The notes beneath the pieces are model-generated. The model was not told where the DNA came from. It worked only from the letters and a program-made list of their open reading frames with translations, and did no database searches. Below are positions 16,496 through 24,836 of a stretch of 45,174 bases of DNA, piece by piece. This stretch comes from Virgibacillus proomii. GTDB taxonomy: Bacteria; Bacillota; Bacilli; Bacillales; Amphibacillaceae. The first letter of the stretch is position 1. Each line of letters opens with the position of its first letter. Position numbers and translations under genes: made by a program. Location: positions 1-45,174 of the forward strand of contig NZ_FUFN01000009.1 in NCBI RefSeq assembly GCF_900162615.1, written 5' to 3'.

Positions 16496-16712
16496 TTAAT
16501 CTCCCTTTCCTTTGGTTATACCTCCGGATCTTATCCTGCATTCATTATAAAGGTAATGATTTGAATTATAAAGTATTATGAATGGAGAAAGTAATAACTC
16601 CATCATCAATGAAATCCATTAAAATTCATTTATTATCAAACGTCTTAATAATAATCCTTTTTTAATCTATGGTAAATTATTAAATTTCTGTTTTTATAGC
16701 AGCTTGACCAAA

Positions 16713-16745
16713 GAAAAAGAGCTCCCAGGATTTATAGGGAGCTCT
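16713..16745 (-). terminator. terminator of the sspE-like gene
   Basis: AGAGCTCCC (16718-16726) pairs with GGGAGCTCT (16737-16745); on the minus strand it is followed by TTTTTCTTT. Confidence 0.85.
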
Positions 16746-16766
16746 CTCGCATTTGAGGGTATGCAG

Positions 16767-16940
16767 TTACCTCTTATTTTGTTCAGATTGTTGATTTTGT
16801 CGTTTTACTTCCTGAGCATTTGTTTGTTCAGCACCATACTCTGTACCGTACTGACCTTGCCCTTGAGCGGCTTGTTGGTTCTGCTGCCTAACCTTTTGAA
16901 TGTTTGTACCTGAAGTAGTTTGGTTTGGTTTTTTAGCCAT
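16767..16940 (-). CDS. sspE: gamma-type small acid-soluble spore protein
   Basis: A 57-residue Gln/Asn-rich, lysine-flanked protein starting MAKKPNQTTSGTN and containing YGTEYGAEQTNAQEV, the pattern of gamma-type SASP (SspE). Such proteins fill the spore core as an amino-acid reserve and are degraded by the Gpr protease on germination; the segment EYGAEQTNAQ fits a Gpr-type site. The open frame extends 11 codons upstream, but GCGGAGGTGATATTG precedes the ATG at 16940. Location next to ygaC matches B. subtilis. Expression by forespore sigma-G is expected. It shows that the organism sporulates. Confidence 0.92.
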   Translation of the reverse strand: MAKKPNQTTSGTNIQKVRQQNQQAAQGQGQYGTEYGAEQTNAQEVKRQNQQSEQNKR

Positions 16941-17100
16941 CAATATCACCTCCGCAATATTTAATTTGTCCATATGAATTAGATGTTATGCTAGTTTTAA
17001 TTAGTAAAATAAACATATATTGGATAATATTTCCTATAATGAATAGTTACGAAGATATTACACACACTAATGAAGCGCAATACTTTTTGGAGGTTGTCCA

Positions 17101-17274
17101 ATGGAAACACCAAAACGGGATTTCACGGAACTATCGATGATGAGTAAATCAAAGTGGAATGAAGACGAATTAGCTTATTTTCAACATGCATTGTCACAGC
17201 TGTTACCATATGTAAATCCAGAAGGGTTAACCATTTTGCATGAAATTAATCGAGAAATGTACAGAAGAAAATAG
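17101..17274 (+). CDS. small conserved-looking protein of unknown function
   Basis: A 57-residue frame with TTTTTGGAGGTTGTCC ahead of the ATG, giving a good ribosome binding site. The product is soluble and amphipathic, with WNEDELAYFQHALSQLLP in the middle and a basic C-terminus. No motif is recognised. The clean start signal and reading frame, placed between sspE and mutY where B. subtilis also has small genes, argue that it is real. Confidence 0.6.
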   Translation: METPKRDFTELSMMSKSKWNEDELAYFQHALSQLLPYVNPEGLTILHEINREMYRRK

Positions 17275-17319
17275 AGCCAAGCCAAAACCATCTATAGCTT
17301 TTTCCAAAAAGCACTACGA

Positions 17320-17413
17320 TTAGAAAACTTGGCTTCTCGCCAAGACTTTAGCAAAAGCTGTAGTTTTTCTTATACGATAAGCCCTCAAATCATATACTTT
17401 CCTATAGTATAAA
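17320..17413 (+). repeat. repeat family B, copy 3
   Basis: It starts TTAGAAAACTTGGC, has the hairpin CTTGGC/GCCAAG, then GTAGTTTTTCTTATACG, GATAAGCCCT and ends ATACTTTCCTATAGTATAAA. It lies just after the small gene. Confidence 0.7.
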
Positions 17414-17418
17414 CTTAC

Positions 17419-17457
17419 AAACGCTCCCGTAACAATTAATTATTACGGGAGCGTATT
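17419..17457 (+). terminator. GC-rich hairpin terminator
   Basis: AACGCTCCCGTAA pairs with TTACGGGAGCGT, followed by ATTTAAA. It probably ends the transcript of the 57-residue gene after reading through the repeat. Confidence 0.6.
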
Positions 17458-17484
17458 TAAACTCGACGAAACTAATTTTGAATT

Positions 17485-17517
17485 ATTTTTTATTCCATAT
17501 CTAAGATGCCGTAAAAC
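17485..17517 (-). repeat. HEARO-like element, 3' fragment, inverted
   Basis: On the minus strand GTTTTACGGCATCTTAGATAT and GGAATAAA match the end of the family. The rest of the element is not recognisable. Confidence 0.45.
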
Positions 17518-17628
17518 TACACTGCAAGAGTTATTGTAAATACGAACACCAAAACAAAGAAGATGCAGGAATACACCGTATGCAAGTATGTCTTTTTTCA
17601 AAGATCTCGGGGATGTTAGCCTTTGTTT

Positions 17629-18780
17629 TCAGTTCAAGGAAGTGCTTCTTGTATGACGTTTCACTTTATCATTTTGTAGTTCTACTTTAATATTTTCCTT
17701 TCCAGCCTCTTCTTCAATATAACCCATTATCTTTTGATGTGATACAGGAAATGGATAATTAGACAATTCTTGGCAATTTACAAATTTAAGTCTGCGGTCT
17801 TTTACTGTTTCTTCCATCGTTTCAGCTTGGTATATTTCAAGCTGCCAAATGATATGAGAGAAGACATGTTTTAACTTTCCTACCTTATCTCCTAATGCTA
17901 TCTGTAAGCCATATTCTCCATAAACCCAGTTTTCAAGATGATCCCAGCCAATTTCTTCAATTGGTACCATTGGGAATTGCCAAAGATTAGCGAGTAATCC
18001 ATTATCTGGTCGTTTTTCAATTATATATTCATCATTCTTATTCTTTGCTAGGATAACAACATAAGCAATCGTTTTTTGTTTTTTGGCTTTGTTTTTTACA
18101 GGCAATGTTTCTTCAATACCTGCTGCAAAAGCTTGACAATGCGTTTGTACCGGGCATAGCAAACATGCTGGTGATTTTGGTGTACAAATTAATGCACCTA
18201 ACTCCATAACGGCTTGATTAAACGAAGATGGATCAGATGTATCAATTAACTTACGAACATAATGTTCAAATAGTTTTTTTGTACGTTGCTGACTAATATC
18301 ATCTTCAATTTTTAATATTCTCGAAAAAACACGCATCACATTGCCATCTACCGCAGGCTCCGGTTGATTAAAAGCAATTGATAAAATGGCACCTTTGGTA
18401 TAGGGGCCTACACCTTTAAGATCACCTAATTCATCCGGGGTATCCGGCACTTTTCCACCATATGAAGCAACCACTTCTCTTACAGCATGATGTAAATTGC
18501 GAGCACGGGAATAATAACCAAGTCCTTCCCATTCCTTAAGCACCTCTTCTTCATCTGCTTCTGCTAGTGCTTCGGGTGTTGGATATTTTTTAATGAAGCG
18601 ATTAAAATAAGGAATCACTGTATCCACTTTAGTTTGTTGTAGCATGACTTCAGATACCCATATTTTATACGGATCTTGGTCTTTCCGCCATGGCAAATCA
18701 CGTTTATTCCGTTGATACCATGCTATTAAATCTTGCTGAAATGCAGCACTGTCAATATATTGTAGTTTTTCATTATTCAT
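17629..18780 (-). CDS. mutY: A/G-specific adenine DNA glycosylase MutY
   Basis: A 383-residue base-excision repair enzyme that removes adenine opposite 8-oxoguanine. The N-terminal HhH-GPD domain has SEVMLQQTKVDTV with the catalytic glutamate, the helix-hairpin-helix GVGPYTKGA and the following VDGNVMRV aspartate. Cysteines of a [4Fe-4S] cluster are spaced C-x6-C-x2-C-x5-C. A C-terminal NUDIX-like domain for 8-oxoG recognition follows. The open frame reaches 18915, but the ATG at 18780 has AGGAAGTG upstream and gives the family length. It is divergent from yfhP, as in B. subtilis. Confidence 0.95.
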   Translation of the reverse strand: MNNEKLQYIDSAAFQQDLIAWYQRNKRDLPWRKDQDPYKIWVSEVMLQQTKVDTVIPYFNRFIKKYPTPEALAEADEEEVLKEWEGLGYYSRARNLHHAVREVVASYGGKVPDTPDELGDLKGVGPYTKGAILSIAFNQPEPAVDGNVMRVFSRILKIEDDISQQRTKKLFEHYVRKLIDTSDPSSFNQAVMELGALICTPKSPACLLCPVQTHCQAFAAGIEETLPVKNKAKKQKTIAYVVILAKNKNDEYIIEKRPDNGLLANLWQFPMVPIEEIGWDHLENWVYGEYGLQIALGDKVGKLKHVFSHIIWQLEIYQAETMEETVKDRRLKFVNCQELSNYPFPVSHQKIMGYIEEEAGKENIKVELQNDKVKRHTRSTSLN

Positions 18781-18889
18781 AAAATCACTTCCTATATGGT
18801 ACAATAAAAATAGAAAAAATAATATTTCCTGCAAACAATGAACGCAGGAACACACAAGTTTTAAACGCAGCTTAAGGAGGACCTTTTCT

Positions 18890-19876
18890 ATGGATACTGG
18901 TACCCACATTGTCATGGGTGTTGCACTAGGAGGATTAGCTACAGTAGATCCAGTTATTCAAAGCGATCCTGTTTTATTTAACGCGGTATTGGTTGGAACA
19001 ATTGTAGGTTCTCATGCACCAGATTTCGATACCATACTCAAGTTAAAAAATAATGCAACATATATACGTCATCATCGGGGTATTACGCATTCCATTCCAG
19101 CTGTTTTAATATGGGGAATCTTAATAGCAAGTATTATCCACTTCTTTGTTCCCCAAGCGAATTTCTATCAAATTTGGTTATGGACAGGTATTGCAGTAAT
19201 TATCCACGTTTTAACAGATATTTTCAATGCCTATGGGACACAAGCATATCGCCCTTTTTCAAATAAATGGGTGGCCCTTGGCTTTATTAACACATTCGAT
19301 CCGTATATCTTTTTTCTCCATATCGCAGGAATAACAGCTTGGGCATTAGGAGCAAATCCAGCGTATACATGGATAATTATTTATAGCGTTATTCTGCTTT
19401 ATTATGTAAAACGCTATTTTGATAAGAGAGCGATAGTTAAAAAAATTAATGGTTTTTATCCTGATGTAGAGAAAATCGCGACTTCACCTACGATTAAACA
19501 AAATTACTGGCGGGTAGCGATTACGACAACTGATAAATTTTATGTAGGTATCGTTGATAATAACCATATTGAAATTATCGACGAATTTGCTAGAAAACCA
19601 TTACCTGAAACACCAATTATAGAACTTGCCAAAACGGACAAAAATATTTCTGCGTTTTTATCCTTTTCTCCGGTATATCGCTGGGAGATAAACGATTATG
19701 ATGACTATACTGAGGTTCGTTTTATCGATTTACGCTACCGCTCTAAAGGGCATTATCCTTTTATTGCTGTCGTACAAATCGATGATAATATGCATATTCA
19801 CAGTTCCTACACTGGCTGGATCTTTTCAGAACAAAAATTAAAAAATAAATTATATGTGGAAGAAAGCCCAATTTAA
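18890..19876 (+). CDS. yfhP: membrane-bound metal-dependent hydrolase (YfhP/YdjM family)
   Basis: A 328-residue protein of the YdjM/DUF457 family. It begins with MDTGTHIVMG, carries HAPDFDT and the metal-ligand motif HHRGITHS near residue 60, and has about five membrane segments up to residue 175. A soluble C-terminal domain follows. Length and divergent placement next to mutY match B. subtilis YfhP. A strong TAAGGAGG precedes the ATG. The substrate of the family is unsettled. Confidence 0.88.
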   Translation: MDTGTHIVMGVALGGLATVDPVIQSDPVLFNAVLVGTIVGSHAPDFDTILKLKNNATYIRHHRGITHSIPAVLIWGILIASIIHFFVPQANFYQIWLWTGIAVIIHVLTDIFNAYGTQAYRPFSNKWVALGFINTFDPYIFFLHIAGITAWALGANPAYTWIIIYSVILLYYVKRYFDKRAIVKKINGFYPDVEKIATSPTIKQNYWRVAITTTDKFYVGIVDNNHIEIIDEFARKPLPETPIIELAKTDKNISAFLSFSPVYRWEINDYDDYTEVRFIDLRYRSKGHYPFIAVVQIDDNMHIHSSYTGWIFSEQKLKNKLYVEESPI

Positions 19877-19909
19877 AACAGCAGGCAGCTCGCTCTGCTG
19901 TTTTTTGTT
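19876..19909 (+). terminator. yfhP terminator
   Basis: AAACAGCAG pairs with CTGCTGTTT, followed by TTTTGTTTTT. Confidence 0.85.
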
Positions 19910-19932
19910 TTTCATAGAAAAATGCATGCTTA

Positions 19933-20280
19933 TTATTTCTCCCGTACTCGCTTTCCCAATAGCGAAATAGGGACAGCTTCTTCTTTTTCAACAACTTCTC
20001 CTACTAAATTTACCCTATGGCCCCAAGCAAATATTCCTTCAATATAATTCACTTGAAAAGAATGACCTGGATCTATCATCAGTTCATATACTTCATTAGG
20101 TATAAAATCATCCGGATTCATTGTATAAGCTAAAGCAACCTGCATTTTCCGCTGATTGATAGCAACTTCCGATATATTACCAAGTTGTTCTGCTTTTTGC
20201 GCTTTTTCCTTTAATTTTCCAACTTCTTGACGCAGCTGTTCAACAGAATAATCACTATACCGATAATTGTTGTTAACCAT
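19933..20280 (-). CDS. yfhH: YfhH family protein (DUF1811)
   Basis: A 115-residue cytoplasmic protein. The N-terminal part is helical (EQLRQEVGKLKEKAQKAEQ) and is followed by a small beta-rich SH3-like part with FQVNYIEGIFAWGHRVNL. This matches B. subtilis YfhH, which is also next to recX. The ATG at 20286 is only 3 nt from AAAGGGGAGA, so the in-frame ATG at 20280 is preferred. Function unknown. Confidence 0.85.
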   Translation of the reverse strand: MVNNNYRYSDYSVEQLRQEVGKLKEKAQKAEQLGNISEVAINQRKMQVALAYTMNPDDFIPNEVYELMIDPGHSFQVNYIEGIFAWGHRVNLVGEVVEKEEAVPISLLGKRVREK

Positions 20281-20431
20281 AGGCATTCTCCCCTTTGTTT
20301 TCTTTCACAGTTCTCGACAGTTCTCGTAAGATGGTATTTGAGAATGACGTCACTCATTTGTTTCATTAGTATCCTCTACTTGTCCAATTGTAACACAGAT
20401 AGAAAAACCATTCCGTACTAAAACATTTACT

Positions 20432-21247
20432 TTATTTTTCCATATAATCGTCTACAAATTGGCAGATCAGGTCAAAAGAGAACCCCTTGCGAAATAAACC
20501 TTCCTTTACTTTCTGCTTTAATTCAAAACCCGTCTGTTTACTAGTATGTCTCTTTATTAATTTTTTCCCATGATATACAATAGCTTCCCATTCTGCATAG
20601 TCATTTTTAGTATCCTTATATTCGTCAATCACTGTTTGAATGACGTCACTGGAAAAACCTTTTTGTTGTAAAAAAACTTGGAGACTTTGCAATTGTTTTT
20701 GAAACGAATCTTTTTTCTTTTGCTGCAGCTTTTTTTTAGCCAATTTTCGCACTTTCTCGTATTGTAATTCAAAGGAATACGGTTGTAATGCCCTGTCTAT
20801 TAAGTGTTCAGGCACTCCTTTTTCCATTAACTCCCGTTTAATAATCGTAGGTCCTTTTGTCGATGTATTTATTCTTGTTCGAACAAACATCTCGGCAAAC
20901 TGAAAATCATCGATTAAGTTTTCTTTTATTAATTTATCAATAATGATAGCAATATGATTGGGATCGACTTCTTTTTTCAATAAATAATTATGAATTTCTT
21001 TTTTTGTCCGCATTCGATAGCTTAAATATCGGATTGCAAGGGTATAAGATTTATAAACCGAATCTTTTTGCTCAATAGTTGCTATCATAGAACTTGACAG
21101 TTCCATTCCTTTACGCAGTTGGAATTCAACTAGAACAGATTGATCTACACTAAATCCGTAATATTCACTTGACTTATCATCTGTTAGATAAATATTATAT
21201 CTTTGCTTTGCTTTTTGTTGCGTTGTAATACGGCTAATTTTCGTCAT
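20432..21247 (-). CDS. recX: RecA regulatory protein RecX
   Basis: A 271-residue protein made of repeated three-helix units, as in Bacillus RecX (about 264 residues). It modulates RecA filaments during recombination and the SOS response. Recognisable segments are the R-x-RT-KEIHNYLLKK unit near residue 75 and the FVRTRINTSTKGP segment near 125. The C-terminus contains a last repeat KVKEGLFRKGFSFDLICQF. The ribosome binding site is GAGGTG. It is followed by yfhH on the same strand. Confidence 0.92.
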   Translation of the reverse strand: MTKISRITTQQKAKQRYNIYLTDDKSSEYYGFSVDQSVLVEFQLRKGMELSSSMIATIEQKDSVYKSYTLAIRYLSYRMRTKKEIHNYLLKKEVDPNHIAIIIDKLIKENLIDDFQFAEMFVRTRINTSTKGPTIIKRELMEKGVPEHLIDRALQPYSFELQYEKVRKLAKKKLQQKKKDSFQKQLQSLQVFLQQKGFSSDVIQTVIDEYKDTKNDYAEWEAIVYHGKKLIKRHTSKQTGFELKQKVKEGLFRKGFSFDLICQFVDDYMEK

Positions 21248-21295
21248 TACACCACACCTCTTTCGTTTATCATACCAAAATGAAAGATCGACGTC

Positions 21296-21395
21296 TTTTT
21301 TACACTATAGGAAAGTATAAAACTTTAAGCTTTATCGTATAAGAAAAACGATAGCTTTCGCCATAAAGACTTGGCGACAAGCCAAGCTTTTCTAA
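21296..21395 (-). repeat. repeat family B, copy 4 (inverted)
   Basis: On the minus strand it reads TTAGAAAAGCTTGGC, TTGTCGCCAAG, GCTATCGTTTTTCTTATACG, GATAAAGC and TTTTATACTTTCCTATAGTG. It is the only minus-strand copy and lies just upstream of recX. Confidence 0.75.
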
Positions 21396-21643
21396 AAACG
21401 TCCGTCAAAAATGACACGGCGCATTTTCTTTTGTTTCTTAACCCATTCTAACAAAACACGTCCATATTTCGCCGCCGCAAGCTTATTAGTAATTTTGAAT
21501 ACACATGTAATAGATAGAAGATGTACTCAACGATATGATATTAGAAAAATAACCTCCATCTAATCAGCTTTATAGAAGCGCCAAAGAAAAATGAGAATGT
21601 ATTTTATTTGAGCTAGATGGAGTGCAACCATCAGTAAATTAAG
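21396..21643. other. intergenic stretch between recX and yfhF, left part
   Basis: No gene is recognised. The minus frame at 21560-21763 is mostly HEARO-like repeat and is not called. The start contains GTCAAAAATGACACGGCGC, loosely similar to repeat family C. Confidence 0.4.
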
Positions 21644-21830
21644 ACATGCGGGATAAAGTGAAACTTCATTCCGTGAAACGCTTTTTACACGGAATGTTAG
21701 TACCACAAGGGTATGACCTAAAGGCCCTTGAACCAATCGGGCATTTAGGGGCCGTTCTCTCACTTTGACTTCTTCGTATTGCCTACACTCTTGAAGTGAG
21801 AGTCTTACGGTACCTTACATGCGGGATAAA
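21644..21830 (+). repeat. HEARO-like element, copy 4, with a tandem 3' remnant
   Basis: The main copy begins GTGAAACTTCATTCC at 21658 and ends GCGGGATAAA at 21830. Hairpin I is CATTCCGTG (21667-21675) with CACGGAATG (21688-21696). Hairpin II is CCTAAAGGCCC (21717-21727) with GGGCATTTAGG (21739-21749). The terminal hairpin is CTCTCACTT (21757-21765) with AAGTGAGAG (21794-21802), closed by GCCGT/ACGG. It is preceded directly by ACATGCGGGATAAA (21644-21657), the 3' end of another copy. Confidence 0.8.
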
Positions 21831-21868
21831 TTTGCTATGGATGTTTAGCCAGTTTTTTGTACATCCTC

Positions 21869-21975
21869 TATAATATAGCGGGTGCTTCCCACTAAACGGG
21901 GACTGTGAGCACCGTCATGTGTTAATAGCTAATAGCAACTTAGGGACTGCCGGCTCACACTTGTACTTTGAGTGT
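21869..21975 (+). promoter_or_regulatory. candidate promoter and structured leader of yfhF
   Basis: TATAAT at 21869-21874 would start RNA near 21881. The leader could form GGTGCT (21881-21886) with AGCACC (21908-21913), or alternatively TGTGAGC (21904-21910) with GCTCACA (21953-21959). These helices are mutually exclusive because they share 21908-21910. A third hairpin, ACACT (21957-21961) with AGTGT (21971-21975), is possible. Whether this is regulatory is inference. Confidence 0.4.
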
Positions 21976-22026
21976 ATCATTTTTGAAACGGGTACGAAAT
22001 AATTTACACAAGGAGGACGGGGAAAC

Positions 22027-22929
22027 ATGAACATTTTAATTACTGGAGGAACTGGTTTTGTAGGAAATGCACTTACCAGCTATTTTCACAAGCGAAATGA
22101 TCACGTGTACATACTAACACGTTCACCGCAAAAGCATGCCAATTTAGAAAAGACGACGTTTATTGGATACGATCACCCTCCAAGAGAATTACCTGCAATG
22201 CAAGTAGTCATCAACCTAGCCGGAGAATCATTATTTGGATATTGGACAAAAGCAAAAAAAGAGAGAATTATAAATAGTCGCATCACAACTACTAAAAAAC
22301 TAATTGCATTTATACAGGAACTTCCCAAACTTCCTGGTGTTTTTATTAGTGGTTCAGCAGTAGGCTATTACGGTACATCAGAAGATCTGATGTTCTCAGA
22401 AAACACTACTAAACCAGGAGATGACTTTCTCGCAAAGGTTACTGTGCAATGGGAAAATACAGCAAAGGAGGCGGAAACACTTGGAATTCGTACCGTATTT
22501 ACTCGATTTGGAATTGTATTGGGAAATGAAGGAGCATTACCTTTCATGAGTCTTCCCGTAAAGTTATTTGTTGGAGGAAAAATTGGTAACGGAGAGCAGT
22601 GGATCTCTTGGATTCATATAGAGGATGCAGTTAGGCTTATTGCATATTGTATAGATAACGAAAGAATAACTGGTCCAGTAAATATAACTGCTCCCCATCC
22701 AAAACAAAATAAAGCATATATACGTACTTTAGCTAATGTATTACATCGTCCTTATTGGCTACCCGTTCCGTCTCTTTTCGTATTTTCCGTCTTAGGAGAG
22801 ATGGCACAGTTAATCACGAAGGGGCAGTATGTTATCCCCCAAAAAGCATTAGACTACCAGTTTTCTTTCTCCTTTCCCTATTTAGAAGAAGCACTGCGGC
22901 AAATAGTACGTTCTTCCAAGTCCAAGTAG
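22027..22929 (+). CDS. yfhF: NAD-dependent epimerase/dehydratase-like protein YfhF (TIGR01777)
   Basis: A 300-residue Rossmann-fold protein of the extended short-chain dehydrogenase class. The nucleotide-binding TGGTGFVG is at residues 6-13. The central FISGSAVGYYG carries the family tyrosine, and RFGIVLG and WISWIHIEDAV further identify the SulA/YfhF subgroup. A DUF1731-like C-terminal part ends near residue 295. AGGAGGACGGGG precedes the ATG. It is divergent from recX as in B. subtilis. Substrate unknown. Confidence 0.9.
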   Translation: MNILITGGTGFVGNALTSYFHKRNDHVYILTRSPQKHANLEKTTFIGYDHPPRELPAMQVVINLAGESLFGYWTKAKKERIINSRITTTKKLIAFIQELPKLPGVFISGSAVGYYGTSEDLMFSENTTKPGDDFLAKVTVQWENTAKEAETLGIRTVFTRFGIVLGNEGALPFMSLPVKLFVGGKIGNGEQWISWIHIEDAVRLIAYCIDNERITGPVNITAPHPKQNKAYIRTLANVLHRPYWLPVPSLFVFSVLGEMAQLITKGQYVIPQKALDYQFSFSFPYLEEALRQIVRSSKSK

Positions 22930-22969
22930 TCTTTCGTCCTTTGCATCTTACCGTTTAATACTACAATCG

Positions 22970-23012
22970 TTTACTGGCAGTATCGATCATTTTACTGCCA
23001 GTAACTTGTTTT
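22970..23012 (+). terminator. yfhF terminator
   Basis: TTACTGGCAGT pairs with ACTGCCAGTAA, with a roughly 13-nt loop and a following CTTGTTTTCTT. Confidence 0.75.
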
Positions 23013-23035
23013 CTTCATTTACAATAATTTTTTCT

Positions 23036-23085
23036 TCTTTTAAAAAGTCGGATGTTCCAGTAAAAATGACAAAGCACATTTCATC
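23036..23085 (-). repeat. repeat family C, inverted copy
   Basis: On the minus strand GCTTTGTCATTTTTACTGGA followed by CATCCGACTTTTTAAAAG matches the family C pattern of GTCATTTTAC and ACTTTTTGAACA. Confidence 0.35.
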
Positions 23086-23163
23086 GCTAGCTTTTTTCTA
23101 GCCGTTTATTAGTCAACCTGCTCCTTTTTATCTTCTTACTAAACACCCACTTTTAATAATCCA

Positions 23164-23472
23164 TTAAAAAACTTGCGGGTGTATTTCTTTTGTGTGTAAA
23201 GCTTGTAATAATTTCATTACCATCCCTTCCGCCTGCAGTCTTGCCTCAGCCTTGTCAGTACCAAATCCATAACCAGCAATAATTTTCGTATTTTCAAACA
23301 TCGCAAAGGCTTGCCACACTTCACTTTTCGTAACATTCCATATAAAAATGATTACAGTATGATTGGATATCACTTCAATTTCAAACTCATAATCTTTAAA
23401 GATAAAGCGTAATATTTTGCATTTCGTTAATGTTGTTATGGTTGGATGATAAAGTTTCATGCAACTAATCAT
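23164..23472 (-). CDS. hypothetical protein
   Basis: A 102-residue protein with TAGGAGGGAAATA before the ATG, so translation is likely. The middle alternates short hydrophobic beta-like stretches (FEIEVISN, TVIIFIWNV). The C-terminal part, GYGFGTDKAEARLQAEGMV, ends in a helix and loosely resembles the last part of a double-stranded RNA-binding fold; that is only an impression. No enzyme motif is seen. It stands alone between yfhF and the divergent XRE regulator. Confidence 0.6.
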   Translation of the reverse strand: MISCMKLYHPTITTLTKCKILRFIFKDYEFEIEVISNHTVIIFIWNVTKSEVWQAFAMFENTKIIAGYGFGTDKAEARLQAEGMVMKLLQALHTKEIHPQVF

Positions 23473-23621
23473 TATTTCCCTCCTACAAACGGTCTTTATA
23501 AGAACATTCTACTATATGTGCATATTAAGAACAACGATGTTATCAATTTATTTCTTAAATCATGGTAGGATAAAATGGACTATCGATATTTTTCTAATTT
23601 TAACCAATTGAGTGTGATAGA

Positions 23622-24035
23622 ATGAGTGAAAAAATTGCATACAACATCAAATTTTTACGAGAACAACATGGGTGGACACAAAAAGAACTAGCTGAGAAAC
23701 TGCTTCTCTCCCGATCTGTGATTGCAAAATGGGAGAATCACACCGTTACCCCTGACATTACTTCGCTTATCAAGCTTTCTGATATCTTTAAAATATCACT
23801 TGACCATTTAGTAGGGAATTATTCATTTCAAGAAGATTTGATGAGAGAATTTAAACGTATCTATGGCTCTTCTCCTGCCGCCTTCGATAAAGAAGTAGTG
23901 GAATTAGTTGAATATATAATGACCTACCCAGAATTTAAAGAAAGAATCTTTCAACTTAAACAGCTTTCCATTAAGAAGCAACGCTCCATTCACAGACTTT
24001 TAGGAGACATCATTTATCAATACAAGCAATTATAA
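23622..24035 (+). CDS. XRE-family helix-turn-helix regulator
   Basis: A 137-residue protein. Residues 6-60 form a Cro/CI-type helix-turn-helix (FLREQHGWTQKELAEKL, then SRSVIAKWENHTVTPD). The C-terminal 70 residues are helical with no recognised ligand domain. The start codon has only a weak GAGTGTG ribosome binding site. No partner toxin or phage gene lies beside it. Targets are unknown; it probably represses its own promoter. Confidence 0.8.
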   Translation: MSEKIAYNIKFLREQHGWTQKELAEKLLLSRSVIAKWENHTVTPDITSLIKLSDIFKISLDHLVGNYSFQEDLMREFKRIYGSSPAAFDKEVVELVEYIMTYPEFKERIFQLKQLSIKKQRSIHRLLGDIIYQYKQL

Positions 24036-24373
24036 TTTATTTATTGTTTTTACATAGTTAGCGAAATTTTAATAGTGAGGGTTTGAACAAAAAATACCAC
24101 TGATTGTGCGAATTGCCCCTTGCTTAACTGTCTCCAATAACCCGCCTTATGGCTTGCCCTAAGACGGGTTTTCGATTGTCTAGAAATCTACATCCGTTTC
24201 TACACGAGAGATACTATTTTAGCTTCGTCTAACTTATGCCGAACATTTGCGTTTTTATTCTTGTTAATACATTCGTATATAAACATCTCTTAAGAGCTGA
24301 TAAACAGCTCTCTTTTTTATTAATGAGGATATAAAAGGGAAACTTCATTCCGTAGGAGTTTTCTTCTTTATGA
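24036..24373. other. intergenic stretch with two terminator-like hairpins
   Basis: AACCCGCCTTA pairs with TAAGACGGGTT at 24139-24171 and is followed by TTCG; it likely ends the XRE transcript. AGAGCTG pairs with CAGCTCT at 24293-24311 and is followed by CTTTTTTATT. A 5' fragment of a HEARO-like element, GGGAAACTTCATTCCG, follows at 24338-24370. No gene is seen. Confidence 0.55.
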
Positions 24374-24420
24374 TTGACATTATGTTATAACTGTTATACA
24401 TTTAATATAACAGTTATAAC
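24374..24420 (+). promoter_or_regulatory. promoter and 37-bp inverted-repeat operator of the GntR/ABC operon
   Basis: TTGACA at 24374-24379 is the -35; a -10 (TATACA or TACATT) lies near 24395-24402. GTTATAACTGTTATA (24384-24398) and TATAACAGTTATAAC (24406-24420) form a perfect inverted repeat with a 7-bp spacer. It overlaps the -10 and transcription start, so binding of the first gene product would block its own operon. Confidence 0.75.
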
Positions 24421-24440
24421 TGTAAGGGGTGCCATATAAT

Positions 24441-24836
24441 TTGTTTATTTCTTTAGATTTTGAAGGAAAAGTTCCAATTTATTTACAGTTATGTAGACAA
24501 ATTGTAGAAGGAATTGCAAAACAAGAATTACTTCCAGGTGATACATTACCGTCTGTACGATCGCTTGCAGCTGATATCGGAATCAACTTACATACGGTAA
24601 ATAAAGCCTATCAACAATTAAAACAGGATGGTTTTTTACAAATTCATCGTCAAAAAGGGGTTGTCGTTAATCCAGATGGTATACCAAGGGCGAATAAAGC
24701 ATATAAAGCTTCTTTACAAAAAGAGCTACGTCCCATCATTGCCGAGAGTATATGTCGTGATTTAACAAAGGAAGAATTTTATATCATCTGTGAAGAAATC
24801 TATGCAGACTTTAATAAAGGAAGTGATCATCAATGA
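24441..24836 (+). CDS. GntR-family regulator, YtrA type
   Basis: A 131-residue repressor. The winged helix covers about residues 8-70, including LPSVRSLAADIGINLHTVNK. The short C-terminal dimerisation part lacks a ligand-binding domain, as in the YtrA subgroup. GTG at 24429 overlaps the AAGGGG ribosome binding site. The TTG at 24441 has proper spacing and gives MFISLDFEG, the usual YtrA-like beginning. The stop overlaps the next gene by 4 nt. It probably represses the five-gene operon through the inverted repeat upstream. Confidence 0.88.
   Translation: MFISLDFEGKVPIYLQLCRQIVEGIAKQELLPGDTLPSVRSLAADIGINLHTVNKAYQQLKQDGFLQIHRQKGVVVNPDGIPRANKAYKASLQKELRPIIAESICRDLTKEEFYIICEEIYADFNKGSDHQ

Noticed and set aside
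18781..18915. 45-codon N-terminal extension of MutY
   Set aside because: It would overlap the divergent yfhP start and adds a hydrophobic stretch foreign to MutY; the ATG at 18780 has its own ribosome binding site.
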